Numbered from the stretch's first letter, positions 22,735 through 33,959 are shown. The stretch is DNA of 64,000 nt from Verrucosispora sp. WMMD573 (GCF_027497175.1 NZ_CP114901.1:2170001-2234000), one strand, 5' to 3'. The notes: generated from the letters alone by a model not told the origin. Made by a program: numbers and translations.

Positions 22735-23682
22735 CTACCAGGCGGCGATCAGGAAGCCGAGGGCGGTCAGCAGCGGGCCGGCCAGCGAGGCGGCGATCGC
22801 CCAACGCCGCTCGGTTCGATCGGGCAGCCGGGTCGCGCCGGTCCAGCGGGCGATGCCCACCGCGCAGCCGAGCACCGCGAACACCCCGAGCAGCCATCGC
22901 AGCTGGGCACCCACCCCACGGTCGGCGTACGCGACGTGACCGTCCGGGCCGGTCACCCGGGCGGACAGGGCGGAACCAGGCACCGCGCGGTCCCGGGACA
23001 CCCCGCTGACCCGTACGCCGTGGATCCGGAACTCCTCCTCCGCCGCCGTGAAGATGCCCCGGCACCGCTGGGTCAGACCGTCGCCGGTGCACCTGGTCAC
23101 CACCACCGTGCCGGAGGTGGCGTGCCCGACGGCCAGCCAGAGCGGACCGGCGCTGACCCAGGCGAAGAAGGCCGCCGCGAGGCTCAGCCCGATCAACGCG
23201 GACAACCCCGCCAGCGGATCGGGCGGGTGGCTGGCGCGTTCCCGACGCCGGTGCACCGGCCAGAACCGCCGCCACCACGGCTCGGCGTCGCCGGGCTCCT
23301 CCTGCCGCACCGGAGTCCCGTCCCAGTGCACCTGCTCGATCGGTGCCCAGAAGGTGTCCTCGTCCGGCGTACCGTCGTCGCGCGATCGTTGCCGACGGCC
23401 CCGACGTCCAGCCGGCCGGACCGGGACCCGCCGTGGCAGCGTGTCCACCGGCGCGCCGGTCGTCGGCTCCACCTCGACTTCGGTGCGTGACTCGACCGTG
23501 ACGGGATCGGCCTGCTCCGGCCCGGCCGCGCCGTTCTCCGGCTCCGCTGTCGGCGGGGGCACCGCGCGGGGCTGAGGTGCCACCGTCTGGGTACGCGGCG
23601 AGGCGGCGGAATCCGCCCCGGGCTCGGCAAGGGGGCCCTCGGAGTGGTCTCGGGCGGCTCGGCTGCCAGTCACGCGTTTCAT
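22735..23682 (-). CDS. Membrane protein of unknown function with long disordered N-terminus
   Basis: A 315-residue protein. Residues 1-150 are acidic, Pro/Ala-rich and disordered, with one RRVPVRPAGRRGRRQR basic patch and an aromatic WWRRFWPVHRRRER segment just before the membrane. Three or four TM helices follow: about 162-182, 248-265 and 287-312. Between the first two lies a loop of about 65 residues (SGTVVVTRCTGDGLTQRCRG) with two Cys, probably external. I recognise no family; similar architecture occurs in actinobacterial proteins next to rsmI or metG, but I cannot name one. ATG 23682 is used; GTG 23673 is possible. It is convergent with rsmI (9 bp apart) and divergent from metG. Confidence 0.7.
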   Translation of the reverse strand: MKRVTGSRAARDHSEGPLAEPGADSAASPRTQTVAPQPRAVPPPTAEPENGAAGPEQADPVTVESRTEVEVEPTTGAPVDTLPRRVPVRPAGRRGRRQRSRDDGTPDEDTFWAPIEQVHWDGTPVRQEEPGDAEPWWRRFWPVHRRRERASHPPDPLAGLSALIGLSLAAAFFAWVSAGPLWLAVGHATSGTVVVTRCTGDGLTQRCRGIFTAAEEEFRIHGVRVSGVSRDRAVPGSALSARVTGPDGHVAYADRGVGAQLRWLLGVFAVLGCAVGIARWTGATRLPDRTERRWAIAASLAGPLLTALGFLIAAW

Positions 23683-23832
23683 TGGACACCGCTGAGCGGG
23701 GTTGATCGGGCAGCTCAGGCAGCGTGTCGATGACAATCCGGACTATTTGTCGAGGGTGGTTGACCCACCGTGCCGACCAGGGACCCCTATTGGTTCGCGG
23801 TCACCCCGCCGGGGTCACTAGGCTTTCTGTCC

Positions 23833-25635
23833 ATGAGTCACGTTCTCGCGGCAGTGGCCTGGCCGTACGCCAACGGCCCGCGCCACATCGGCCACGTCTC
23901 CGGTTTCGGCGTTCCCTCCGACGTCTTCGCCCGGTACATGCGGATGGCCGGCCACGACGTGCTCATGGTCTCCGGCACCGACGAGCACGGCACGCCGATC
24001 CAGGTGCAGGCCGACGCAGAAGGGCTGAAGCCGCGGGAGCTGGCCGACCGGTACAACCGGGTGATCGTCGAGGACCTGCACGGCCTGGGCCTCTCCTACG
24101 ACCTGTTCACCCGCACCACCACGGGCAACCACTACGCCGTGGTGCAGGAGCTGTTCGAGGGGATGTACCGCAACGGCTACATCGTGCCGAAGACCACCAT
24201 GGGCGCGATCTCGCCGTCCACCGGGCGGACCCTGCCCGACCGGTACATCGAGGGCACCTGCCCGATCTGCGGCTACGACAGCGCCCGGGGTGACCAGTGT
24301 GACAACTGCGGCAACCAGCTCGACCCCATCGACCTGATCAACCCACGGTCGAAGATCAACGGGGAGACGCCGGAGTTCGTCGAGACCGAGCACTTCTTCC
24401 TCGACCTGCCCGCCCTGGCCGACGTGCTGCGGCAGTGGCTGGACACCCGGGAGGGCTGGCGTCCGAACGTCCTGCGCTTCTCCAGGAACCTGCTGGACGA
24501 CCTGCACCCCCGGGCCATCACCCGGGACCTGGAGTGGGGCGTGCCGATCCCGCTCGACGGCTGGCGGGACCGCACCGACAAGCGGATCTACGTGTGGTTC
24601 GACGCCGTCATCGGATACCTGTCCGCGTCCATCGAGTGGGCCCGCCGCACCGGTGATCCCGAGGCGTGGCGGAAGTGGTGGTCCACCGATGGGGAGGGGA
24701 AGGACTCGCAGGCCTACTACTTCATGGGCAAGGACAACATCGTCTTCCACTCGGTGATCTGGCCCGCGCTGCTGGCCGGCTACTCCGGTGAGGGCGGTCG
24801 CGACGGCGAGCCGGGCCGGCTCGGCCGGCTCAACCTGCCCACCGAGGTGGTCTCCAGCGAGTTCCTGACCATGGAGGGACGCAAGTTCTCCTCCTCGCGC
24901 CGGGTGGTCATCTACGTCCGGGACTTCCTCCAGCGGTACGACGCCGACGCGTTGCGCTACTTCATCGCGGTGGCCGGCCCGGAGAACAACGACACCGACT
25001 TCACCTGGGCCGAGTTCCTGCGCCGCAACAACGACGAGCTGGTCGCCGGCTGGGGCAACCTGGTCAACCGGTCCATCTCGATGGCGGCGAAGAACTTCGG
25101 CGAGATCCCACCCATCGGCCCGGACGGGCTCACCGAGGCCGACGAGGCGCTGCTGGCCGTGGCACGCGCCGGCTTCGGCACGGTCGGCGACCTGATCGCC
25201 AGGCACCGGCAGAAGCAGGCCATCGGCGAAGCGATGAAGGTGGTCGCCGAGGCCAACAAGTACCTCTCCGAGCAGGCGCCGTGGAAGCTCAAGGACGAGG
25301 CGGCCAAGCCCCGGATGGGCACCATCCTGCACGTCGCCCTCCAGGTGGTAAGCGACGCCAACACGCTGCTCACCCCGTTCCTGCCGCACTCCGCGCAGAA
25401 GATCCACGAGCTGCTCGGCGGTACCGGGGTGCACGCACCGATGCCGGTGATCGAGGAGGTCGCCGACCTCGACGTCGGGCCCGCCTACCCGGTGCTGACC
25501 GGTGACTACACCCAGGGCGCGCGGTGGGAGTCCGTACCGCTCGTGGTGGGCCGGACGCTCGCGGCGCCCAAGCCGGTCTTCCGCAAGCTCGACCCCTCGA
25601 TCGTCGAGGAGGAGCTGGCCCGCCTCGAAGGCTGA
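23833..25635 (+). CDS. metG: Methionyl-tRNA synthetase
   Basis: A 600-residue class Ia aminoacyl-tRNA synthetase that charges tRNA-Met. The ATP-binding HIGH motif is at residues 18-21. The zinc-knuckle insert has C143, C146, C156 and C159 (CPIC...CDNC). The KMSKS loop appears as K351-F-S-S-S, the variant usual in actinobacterial MetRS. The anticodon-binding helical domain (about residues 395-545) contains NLVNRS and EQAPWKL. There is no C-terminal tRNA-binding (EMAP/Trbp111) domain, so it should act as a monomer. Start ATG 23833 is directly supported by [15 protein letters not shown]. Upstream 150 bp before it holds no T-box that I can see. Confidence 0.96.
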   Translation: MSHVLAAVAWPYANGPRHIGHVSGFGVPSDVFARYMRMAGHDVLMVSGTDEHGTPIQVQADAEGLKPRELADRYNRVIVEDLHGLGLSYDLFTRTTTGNHYAVVQELFEGMYRNGYIVPKTTMGAISPSTGRTLPDRYIEGTCPICGYDSARGDQCDNCGNQLDPIDLINPRSKINGETPEFVETEHFFLDLPALADVLRQWLDTREGWRPNVLRFSRNLLDDLHPRAITRDLEWGVPIPLDGWRDRTDKRIYVWFDAVIGYLSASIEWARRTGDPEAWRKWWSTDGEGKDSQAYYFMGKDNIVFHSVIWPALLAGYSGEGGRDGEPGRLGRLNLPTEVVSSEFLTMEGRKFSSSRRVVIYVRDFLQRYDADALRYFIAVAGPENNDTDFTWAEFLRRNNDELVAGWGNLVNRSISMAAKNFGEIPPIGPDGLTEADEALLAVARAGFGTVGDLIARHRQKQAIGEAMKVVAEANKYLSEQAPWKLKDEAAKPRMGTILHVALQVVSDANTLLTPFLPHSAQKIHELLGGTGVHAPMPVIEEVADLDVGPAYPVLTGDYTQGARWESVPLVVGRTLAAPKPVFRKLDPSIVEEELARLEG

Positions 25636-25743
25636 CGTTCCGGTCAGACGCGACGGGCGCGACCCGCTCGGGGTCGCGCCCGTGCCGTGAACGTCCGACC
25701 CGCGTCCGGCGCGACGCGACACCGGGCGTCGGCCCGGCGCGTG

Positions 25744-26595
25744 TCAGGCGCGGGCCATGGTCGGCGAACCGATGAACTCCATGATCGCCTTGTTCACCTC
25801 GTCGGCGTTGGTCCACGGCGTGCCGTGCGGTGCGCCCTTGAGGGTGACCAGCCGGCTGTCGGCGAGCATCGGCTGCAACCGCTGGCCGGTCTTCGGGTAC
25901 GGCAGCACGTTGTCCTTGTCGCCCTGCACGATCAGCACCGGCACGTCGATCCGCGACACGTCGGCCCGGAAGTCGGTGCCCCAGGCGTCCACGCTGTCGT
26001 GCGTGGCAGTGGCGGAGGCCATCGCGCCGATGTTCCAGTGCGCCCGGTACGCCTCCTCGCTCACCAACTTGCCCTTGTTCTCGTCGTAGTTGAAGAAGTT
26101 GTTGCAGAACTGGGTGAGGTAGGCGAACCGGTCCTGCGTGATCGCCTGCTTGAACCCCTCGAAGAGGCTCGCCTCGACACCCTCGGGGTTGTCCGGCGCC
26201 TGCCGCAGGTACGGCGCCAGCGGTGCCAGCAGCACCGCCCGCTCCACCCGGTCCGAGCCGTACGCGCCCAGGTAGCGGGTCACCTCACCGGTACCCATCG
26301 AGTGACCGACCAGGATCGCGTTGCGCAGATCCAGCTCGGTCATCAGGACGTCGAGGTCGGCGGCGAAGGTGTCGTAGTCGTACCCGAACGCCGGCTGCGC
26401 CGAATTGCCGAAACCACGCCGGTCGTACGTGATCACCCGGTAGCCGGCGTCGAGCAGCGGCCCGGAGACCTTCTCCCAGGTCGCCCCGTTGAACGGGAAG
26501 CCGTGGATCAGCACGATCGGCTGACCCGACCCGTGGTCCTCGTAGTACAGGTCGATGGGCGCGGAGTTCTCCGTGCCGACGGTGATGAAGGGCAT
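25744..26595 (-). CDS. Alpha/beta hydrolase, non-heme haloperoxidase/perhydrolase type
   Basis: A 283-residue cytosolic hydrolase. The oxyanion-hole motif is HGFPFNG (31-37), the nucleophile elbow GHSMG has Ser99, the acid Asp lies in VQGDKDNVLPY (about residue 228), and the His in GAPHGTPW (about residue 258), giving the full triad. The start MPFITVGTENSAPIDLYYEDHG and TYDRRGFGNS match cofactor-free haloperoxidases and arylesterases such as those of Streptomyces and Pseudomonas. In such enzymes the haloperoxidase activity is a side reaction; the physiological substrate is unknown. It is convergent with metG and has ribosome site AGGAGG just upstream of ATG 26595. Confidence 0.9.
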   Translation of the reverse strand: MPFITVGTENSAPIDLYYEDHGSGQPIVLIHGFPFNGATWEKVSGPLLDAGYRVITYDRRGFGNSAQPAFGYDYDTFAADLDVLMTELDLRNAILVGHSMGTGEVTRYLGAYGSDRVERAVLLAPLAPYLRQAPDNPEGVEASLFEGFKQAITQDRFAYLTQFCNNFFNYDENKGKLVSEEAYRAHWNIGAMASATATHDSVDAWGTDFRADVSRIDVPVLIVQGDKDNVLPYPKTGQRLQPMLADSRLVTLKGAPHGTPWTNADEVNKAIMEFIGSPTMARA

Positions 26596-26677
26596 CTCGT
26601 CCTCCTGTCAGGGTGGAAACCGAGGCTTCCCCGGCGGGCATCCGATATTCCTGCGCCGCCCGACCTGACGGGCCAGG

Positions 26678-27895
26678 TCAGAGGAGATACGGGTGGTCCA
26701 CCACCTGGTCGTCGGTCACCTCACCGCCCGGGGCCCACGTCTCGTAGACGCCCCGTTCGTGACACTGTGCGCCGGTCGCGGCGACCGCGTCCGGATCCGG
26801 GCGGCGCAGCCGCAACCGCAGCCAGCCCGCCTCCTCACGCAACACCAGACACGGCACCCCCCGCCAGGCGGCCAGGCGTAGCCGTCGGCTCACCCCGTCG
26901 ACCGGGTACCGGGCGGCCCGGGTCAGCGCCAGCACCCGGAAATCGCCGGGCAGGTCGGCGACCGCCTCGTACTCCCCGCCCGCGTACGTGCCCACCAGGC
27001 GGGTCGACCGCGGCGCCTCCCCGGTCGGCACGTACTCCTGATCTGGAGACAGACCCGGCACCGCGGCGAGCAGGTGTCGCCACTGTGGCCCGACCATCCG
27101 CAGCCAGCCCCGCTGCTCGGCCTGGTAGGCGTAGAGCACCACCTCCAGGCCCTCCGCCGGGTAGGCCAGCAGGGTGGCGTTCGCGGGCATCGGCAGGTCG
27201 GCGAAGTCCCGGGTGACGAACTCGGGGATCAGGTGGTGATTGCTCGGCGTGAAGCCGGTGCCCAGCACCGCCGGACCCAACCGGTCCCGGGCACCCAGCG
27301 CCGCCAGCCCCCGGTACGCCGCGCCCGCCGGCACGTCGTAGTCGCCCGGGTCGGCGGCCCGCCAGCGCAACGCGTACGTCACGTCGGCGCCGTCCCGGCT
27401 GTCCCCGCCGTCGGTGCGCAGCACACTCGTCGTCAGCGGGGTACGCAGGTGCGCGACGTCGTGTTCCCGGTAGCAGAATCCGTGCGGCAGCCAGCCGCGT
27501 ACGTATCCGGCGAGCTGCCGGGCCGAGAGGATCTTCATCATCCGGGTGCCCCGCCGTACGCCGGCCGAGGCGCGTACCGCCGTGATCAGCGGGTCGTCCG
27601 CGGCGGCCGGCTGCTGGGCGAGCCGGTGCACCTCCGTCCAGCCCCGCTCCCGATGCAGCGGCACCAGCAGGGGAGCCTCCGGATCCTCGGCCTGTTCGGT
27701 CGCTCCGTGCACGGCGTCGACCTCGGTGACGTGCACGAACCGCCGCCACGGCAGGGCCGAGTTGACCCGGGGCGCCCATTCGAAACCGGTCACCTCGTCG
27801 GCGCTGAACAACTCGTACGCCGCACCCCGGGCGATCTCCTCCGCCGGGTACACCGCGCCGCCGAACGCCACCCGCAGACCGGTCCGCTCCGGCAC
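26678..27895 (-). CDS. Hypothetical protein, 405 residues
   Basis: A soluble protein with no signal peptide, TM segment or recognised catalytic motif. It begins with LRVAFGGAVYPAEEIARGAAYEL, has a WAPRVNSALPWRRFVHVTEVDAV segment, and near the C-terminus WLRLRLRRPDPDAVAATG, then ETWAPGGEVTDDQVVDHPYLL. The Trp/Arg/Gly distribution and even codon use show it is coding. GTG 27895 is taken because GGAGG lies 4 nt upstream; GTG 27934 would add 13 residues without a site. I do not recognise the family. It is divergent from tatD (128 bp). Confidence 0.7.
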   Translation of the reverse strand: MPERTGLRVAFGGAVYPAEEIARGAAYELFSADEVTGFEWAPRVNSALPWRRFVHVTEVDAVHGATEQAEDPEAPLLVPLHRERGWTEVHRLAQQPAAADDPLITAVRASAGVRRGTRMMKILSARQLAGYVRGWLPHGFCYREHDVAHLRTPLTTSVLRTDGGDSRDGADVTYALRWRAADPGDYDVPAGAAYRGLAALGARDRLGPAVLGTGFTPSNHHLIPEFVTRDFADLPMPANATLLAYPAEGLEVVLYAYQAEQRGWLRMVGPQWRHLLAAVPGLSPDQEYVPTGEAPRSTRLVGTYAGGEYEAVADLPGDFRVLALTRAARYPVDGVSRRLRLAAWRGVPCLVLREEAGWLRLRLRRPDPDAVAATGAQCHERGVYETWAPGGEVTDDQVVDHPYLL

Positions 27896-28023
27896 CGCAC
27901 CTCCGGTCCGGGAAAGCTCGCTTCGCGCGTCCACGCCGCGACGGTAGGTGCGTGGGGCGTAGCCGAGGTGAACTCCGGGTGGCCTCCGGGTGGACTCGTC
28001 CGGTGTGTGATCCTGTCGAGGAC

Positions 28024-28932
28024 ATGAGTGAGCCGACCGAGTCCCGTAGCCAGCGTGCGGCCCGCCGCGCCGGAGAGTTTCCACCCGCACCCGAGCCGTT
28101 GCTCCGCCCGGTGCTGGACAGCCACACCCACCTCGACATCACCGTCAGCGAGGCCGGGGTACCCGGTGGCGGCGATCCCGCCGACCCGGTCGCCGCCGCC
28201 ATCGCCGTCGCCGCCGCCGTGGGGGTGGACCGGCTGGTGCAGGTCGGGGTGGACGTCGCCTCCTCCCGCTGGGGCGCCGAGGTGGCCGGCAGCTACCCGG
28301 CGGTGTTGGCCACGGTCGCGCTGCACCCCAACGAGGCGCCCCGGCTGGCCGACCTCGACGGCGCCCTGCGCGAGATCGAGGCACTGGCCGGTCAGGAGCG
28401 GGTCCGCGGTGTCGGCGAGACCGGCATGGACCGCTACCGCACCGGGGACGAGGGCCGCGCCGCGCAGGAGGAGAGCTTCCGGGCGCACATCGCCATCGCC
28501 AAACGGTACGGCCGGACGCTGGTGATCCACGACCGGGACGCGCACGCCGACGTGCTGCGCATCCTCGACGACGAGGGCGCACCGGACACAGTGGTGATGC
28601 ACTGCTTCTCCGGCGACGCCGAGTTCGCCGCCGAGTGCGTCCGCCGGGGCTACCTGCTCAGCTTCGCCGGCACGGTCACCTTCGCCAGCGCCGGGGCACT
28701 GCGGGAGGCTGCCGCCCTGACTCCGCTGGACCAGATCCTGGTGGAGACCGACGCCCCGTACCTCACTCCCGTTCCGCACCGAGGCCGGCCCAACGCCTCG
28801 TACCTGATCCCGCTGACCGTCCGGGCGCTGGCCGCCGCAACCGGCGCCGACCTCGACGAACTCTGCGCCGCCATCTCGGCCGCCGGGGAACGGGCCTTCG
28901 GTCCCTGGCACCCGGCCGGCGTCGGCGGCTGA
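28024..28932 (+). CDS. tatD: TatD family metal-dependent hydrolase
   Basis: A 302-residue TIM-barrel metal-dependent nuclease/deoxyribonuclease family protein. Metal-binding residues are seen in LDSHTHLDI (HxH, about residues 32-40), VGETGMDRY (Glu, about 132-140), VIHDRD (His), MHCFSG (His) and the final ETDAPYLTP (Asp). TatD proteins act in DNA repair or RNA quality control as 3'-5' exonucleases or in tRNA processing. The 28-residue charged N-terminal extension is seen in actinobacterial members. It lies 18 bp upstream of rsmA and co-directional, as in the usual metG-tatD-rsmA-ispE order of actinobacteria; here metG is separated from it by two opposite-strand genes. Confidence 0.94.
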   Translation: MSEPTESRSQRAARRAGEFPPAPEPLLRPVLDSHTHLDITVSEAGVPGGGDPADPVAAAIAVAAAVGVDRLVQVGVDVASSRWGAEVAGSYPAVLATVALHPNEAPRLADLDGALREIEALAGQERVRGVGETGMDRYRTGDEGRAAQEESFRAHIAIAKRYGRTLVIHDRDAHADVLRILDDEGAPDTVVMHCFSGDAEFAAECVRRGYLLSFAGTVTFASAGALREAAALTPLDQILVETDAPYLTPVPHRGRPNASYLIPLTVRALAAATGADLDELCAAISAAGERAFGPWHPAGVGG

Positions 28933-28950
28933 CCCGTACGCTGTCGGGTT

Positions 28951-29823
28951 ATGGCCGCAGACCTGCTCGGCCCGGCGGAGATCCGGGACCTCGCCGCCCG
29001 GCTCGGCGTCGCACCCACCAAGAAGCTCGGCCAGAACTTCGTGCACGACCCCAACACGGTCCGCCGGATCGTGGCCACCGCCGGTCTCGCCCCCGACGAT
29101 GTGGCGTTGGAGGTCGGCCCCGGGCTGGGTTCGCTCACCCTCGCCCTGCTGCCCGCCACCGCCCACGTGCACGCCGTCGAGATCGACGCCACGCTGGCCG
29201 GCGCGCTCGACGGCACCGCCGCCCGGCACGCCGGCCCGACCGCCGCCCGGCTCACCGTGCACCACGCCGACGCCCTGCGGGTCACCGCCGCCGACCTGGC
29301 CGACCCGCCGCCCACCGCGTTGGTGGCGAACCTGCCCTACAACGTCGCCGTGCCCGTGGTGCTGCATCTGCTCGCCGCGTTGCCCAGCCTCCGGCACGGG
29401 CTGGTGATGGTGCAGAAGGAGGTCGCCGACCGGCTCGTCGCCGGTCCCGGCTCCAAGGTGTACGGCATACCGTCGGTCAAGCTCGCCTGGTACGCCCACG
29501 CCCGAGCCGCCGGAAAGGTGCCGCCGAACGTGTTCTGGCCGGTGCCCAACGTCGACTCCGGTCTGGTCGCCTTCACCCGCCGCGAGCCGCCCCGCGCCGA
29601 CGTACCCCGCGAGCAGGTCTTCTCGGTGGTGGACGCCGCCTTCGCGCAGCGGCGCAAGACCCTGCGCGCGGCCCTGGCCGGCTGGGCCGGTGGCGCCGAC
29701 CGGGCCGCCGCCGCGCTCACCGCCGCCGGCGTGGACCCCGGCGCACGCGGCGAGTCACTCACCGTCGATCAGTTCGCCGCCGTGGCCGCGTCGGCCCCGA
29801 GCCGTACGCCGGCAGCCCAGTAG
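28951..29823 (+). CDS. rsmA: 16S rRNA (adenine-1518/1519-N6)-dimethyltransferase
   Basis: A 290-residue enzyme (KsgA) that dimethylates two adjacent adenines in helix 45 of 16S rRNA using SAM, a late assembly checkpoint of the small subunit. Motifs: [12 protein letters not shown] (about residues 24-35), SAM motif [14 protein letters not shown] (about residues 54-66), acidic VEIDATLA, and the catalytic NLPYNVAVP (motif IV, about residues 127-135). The C-terminal domain has [13 protein letters not shown], the RNA-binding region. Loss of KsgA gives kasugamycin resistance. It precedes the Uma2 remnant and ispE. Confidence 0.96.
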   Translation: MAADLLGPAEIRDLAARLGVAPTKKLGQNFVHDPNTVRRIVATAGLAPDDVALEVGPGLGSLTLALLPATAHVHAVEIDATLAGALDGTAARHAGPTAARLTVHHADALRVTAADLADPPPTALVANLPYNVAVPVVLHLLAALPSLRHGLVMVQKEVADRLVAGPGSKVYGIPSVKLAWYAHARAAGKVPPNVFWPVPNVDSGLVAFTRREPPRADVPREQVFSVVDAAFAQRRKTLRAALAGWAGGADRAAAALTAAGVDPGARGESLTVDQFAAVAASAPSRTPAAQ

Positions 29824-29855
29824 GCTGAGGCCGTGCCCGCCGAGGAGGTATACCA

Positions 29856-30107
29856 GTGACCGCGCAGCCGATCGATCCCGACGTGTCCGGCATGTGGGGG
29901 ACCCGGCGTCGCGACCGGTTGGAGAAGCCCGCCGACTACGCCGACGCCGGCATCCCGCACTACTGGCGGATCGAGCAGAATCCCGTGCACGTGTACGCGT
30001 ACGACCTTGTCGACGGCCGCTACGAGCTGGTCGCCGACTCCGCCGAGGAGCTGACCGTGACCAAGCCGTTCGACGTGCGGTTGCCCGTCCGGGACATCAC
30101 CCCGTGA
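29856..30107 (+). CDS. Truncated Uma2-like (DUF820) protein, C-terminal part only
   Basis: An 83-residue protein with GTG start and a good GAGGAGG site 7 nt upstream, so it is probably translated. From residue 24 the sequence KPADYADAGIPHYWRIEQNP, VHVYAYDLVDGRYE and PFDVRLPVRDITP matches the C-terminal half of Uma2/DUF820 proteins, PD-(D/E)XK-fold putative nucleases of about 190 residues. The expected catalytic D...ExK part lies upstream of this segment in full-length members and is absent here. It overlaps the ispE start by 4 bp (GTGA). The start-plus-tail arrangement suggests an internal deletion that kept the expression signals, or a small domain kept for coupling to ispE. Nuclease activity is not expected. 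Confidence 0.7.
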   Translation: MTAQPIDPDVSGMWGTRRRDRLEKPADYADAGIPHYWRIEQNPVHVYAYDLVDGRYELVADSAEELTVTKPFDVRLPVRDITP

Positions 30108-31051
30108 CCGAGGCCTGGCGTCCGGACGACGACGAGCCGCGCGGGGCGAGCGGTCCGGTCCGGGTACGGGTGCCCGCCAAGGTCAACCTGCATCTGGGGG
30201 TCGGCCCACTGCGCCGGGACGGCTACCACGAGCTGAACACCGTCTACCACGCGATCTCGATCTACGACGAGCTGACCGCGCGACGCGGCGACACGCTGAC
30301 CCTCACCATGGAGGGCGAGGGCACCGGGGAACTCGCCCTCGACGACTCCAACCTGATCATTCGGGCGGCGCACGCCCTCGCCGGGTACGCCGGCGTCATG
30401 CCGCACGCCCGGCTGCACCTGCGCAAGCAGATCCCGCTGGCCGGTGGGCTCGCGGGCGGCAGCGCGGACGCCGCAGCCGCCCTGGTCGCCTGCGACGCCC
30501 TGTGGGGCACCGGCCTGTCCCGTGACGAGTTGGCGAGCATCGCCGCAGACCTCGGCTCGGACGTGCCCTTCCTGATCCACGGCGGCACCGCGTTGGGCAC
30601 CGGTCGTGGCGAGGCGGTCAGTCCGGTGCTGGCCCGGCCCACCTCCTGGCACTGGGTGGTCGCCATCGCCGACGGCGGCCTGTCCACCCCGCAGGCGTAC
30701 CGCGAACTCGACCGGCTCCGCGAGACCGGTGCCGCCGGCCCGCCCCTGGGCAGCACCGACGGGCTGCTCGCCGCGCTGCGGCAGCGCGACCCCCGGGTGC
30801 TCGCACCGACCCTCGGCAACGACCTTCAGGACGCCGCCCTGGCCATGCGGCCGTCGCTGGCGAACACCCTGAAGGCCGGCGAGGCGGCCGGGGCGCTGGC
30901 CGGCATCGTCTCCGGCTCGGGGCCCACCTGCGTGTTCCTCACCGCTGACGCCGCCGACGCCGAACGCGTCGCCGCCGAACTGGAGGCCGCCGGGGTGTGC
31001 CGGCAGGCCCGCGTCGCCCATGGCCCGGTGCACGGCGCCCGGATCACCTGA
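30104..31051 (+). CDS. ispE: 4-diphosphocytidyl-2-C-methyl-D-erythritol kinase
   Basis: A 315-residue GHMP-superfamily kinase for the fourth step of the MEP pathway of isoprenoid synthesis. The substrate part starts RVPAKVNLHLGVG (about residues 20-32), the ATP-binding glycine-rich loop PLAGGLAGGSADAAAAL is at about 113-129, and motif III is IVSGSGPTCVFL (about residues 272-283). The start GTG 30104 overlaps the Uma2 fragment stop. It is the last gene of the tatD-rsmA-(Uma2)-ispE run. Length is normal for actinobacteria. The MEP pathway use implies no need for mevalonate; other steps lie elsewhere. Confidence 0.96.
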   Translation: MTEAWRPDDDEPRGASGPVRVRVPAKVNLHLGVGPLRRDGYHELNTVYHAISIYDELTARRGDTLTLTMEGEGTGELALDDSNLIIRAAHALAGYAGVMPHARLHLRKQIPLAGGLAGGSADAAAALVACDALWGTGLSRDELASIAADLGSDVPFLIHGGTALGTGRGEAVSPVLARPTSWHWVVAIADGGLSTPQAYRELDRLRETGAAGPPLGSTDGLLAALRQRDPRVLAPTLGNDLQDAALAMRPSLANTLKAGEAAGALAGIVSGSGPTCVFLTADAADAERVAAELEAAGVCRQARVAHGPVHGARIT

Positions 31052-31097
31052 CGGCACCCGCCGACCCGGCGCGCGCCGCACCAATCACCGGCCGGTG

Positions 31098-31232
31098 GGT
31101 CAGGTGGCGGCCAGTCGGTGAGCCACCGGTGATAGGCCGGGTTGAGGCAGTTGTAGATGGCGGTCACGCCGTCGGCGAGTTCGCCCAGCCGGTCGGCGTC
31201 GGTCGCGTCGGCGGCGACCCGGCGTACCCTGG
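31098..31232 (-). pseudogene. Fragment of NAD(P)-binding epimerase-like gene
   Basis: On the minus strand about 45 codons between ispE and the ABC-F gene read VRRVAADATDADRLGELADGV then AIYNCLNPAYHRWLTDWPP. I recognise this as an internal part of extended-SDR/NAD-dependent epimerase-like proteins (Rossmann region after the first strands; typical AIYNCxNPPYHRW). The nucleotide-binding start and C-terminus are missing. No start or stop fits a gene. It is most simply a leftover of a deleted gene. Confidence 0.6.
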
Positions 31233-31294
31233 AACGACAGGCGTCCCCAGGTGCCCGCCGGCACCGGGACGCCTTGATCATGGAAGGTGGGTAC

Positions 31295-33097
<1,803 letters not shown>

Positions 33098-33222
33098 TCC
33101 GGCTGACCCGGCTGGTCACGGTGTGCTGCCGCGCCGATCCCGGGACCCCGTGTGCGGCGTCACAGGGCCGGATGCGGGAGAATCCCCGTCGACCCTCACC
33201 CAACGGCGTTGGAGACACAGAC

Positions 33223-33678
33223 ATGGCCCACACCCCCGTCAACCACCCCGCGCGGCCGATCTACCGGGCGATCGGCGGGCTGATCGGTCTGTACCTGGTG
33301 GCCTTTGGTGTGATCGGCCTCCTGACCAGCACCGGCGAGCCCTTCTTCAGCCAGGGCGACACTCAGATCCTGGGGCAGGGCACGAACCTCGGCTTCTCCC
33401 TGTTCAACATCGTGGTCGGCGCGATCGTGCTGGCCGGCACCGCGATCGGACGCAACCTCGACGTGTTGATCAACCAGTGGTCGGCATATCTGATCATGGT
33501 GGTCAGCCTGGCGGGTCTCGCCTTCATCCGGACCGAGGCCAACATCTTCAACGTCAGCGTCGCCACGGTGATCGTCCAGATGGTGCTCAGCCTGGTGCTG
33601 CTGATGGCCGGCATGTACGGCAAGGTCGGCAGCGACGAGGAGCACGAGGCGTGGCAGAAGGCTCGGCTCGTGCTCTGA
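33223..33678 (+). CDS. DUF4383 membrane protein (copy 1)
   Basis: A 151-residue membrane protein with four TM helices. It begins MAHTPVNHPARPIYRAIGGLIGLYLVAFGVIG, the DUF4383 start with the HPAR motif, and ends with YGKVGSDEEHE, a charged tail. The family is common in Streptomyces and Micromonospora, of unknown function. Start ATG 33223 follows GGAG. A paralogue lies 281 bp downstream. Confidence 0.88.
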   Translation: MAHTPVNHPARPIYRAIGGLIGLYLVAFGVIGLLTSTGEPFFSQGDTQILGQGTNLGFSLFNIVVGAIVLAGTAIGRNLDVLINQWSAYLIMVVSLAGLAFIRTEANIFNVSVATVIVQMVLSLVLLMAGMYGKVGSDEEHEAWQKARLVL

Positions 33679-33697
33679 GGTTTTGCTGTCTCGGTTG

Positions 33698-33771
33698 GGT
33701 TTTCGCCGGAGCCCGACCCGCTCCGGGCGGTCAGGCTTGATCCCTGCGCGGGTCGGGCTCCGGCGAAAACC
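33698..33771. terminator. Perfect 23-bp inverted repeat between DUF4383 paralogues
   Basis: Arms 33698-33720 and 33749-33771 are perfect complements (GGTTTTCGCCGGAGCCCGACCCG), loop 28 nt. On the plus strand the right arm ends with AAAACC; on the minus strand with TTTT. It is probably a terminator for copy 1; its long arms and loop also fit a mobile palindromic element. Confidence 0.7.
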
Positions 33772-33959
33772 TGTCGGGGTTGCGCATCCGTACGGAACGT
33801 CGGGCCCGAGGGTGGGGATCTTGAGGTGCATGGTTGCGCGTCGGGCAGCCCCGCGGTCGAATCCCGGCGTGGCTATGCCGCCGGATTGGCGTTCGGGGGA
33901 CGTGGGCTGCGCGACTGGGGGACAATGTTCTTGTTGTCCCGCTTTGCGTGGAGGAGTCG

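Noticed and set aside
23683..23832. T-box or SAM riboswitch upstream of metG
   Set aside because: No specifier loop, T-box sequence or SAM-aptamer pattern is visible.
23818..25722. 634-residue minus-strand frame opposite metG
   Set aside because: Complete antisense of metG with no recognisable domain.
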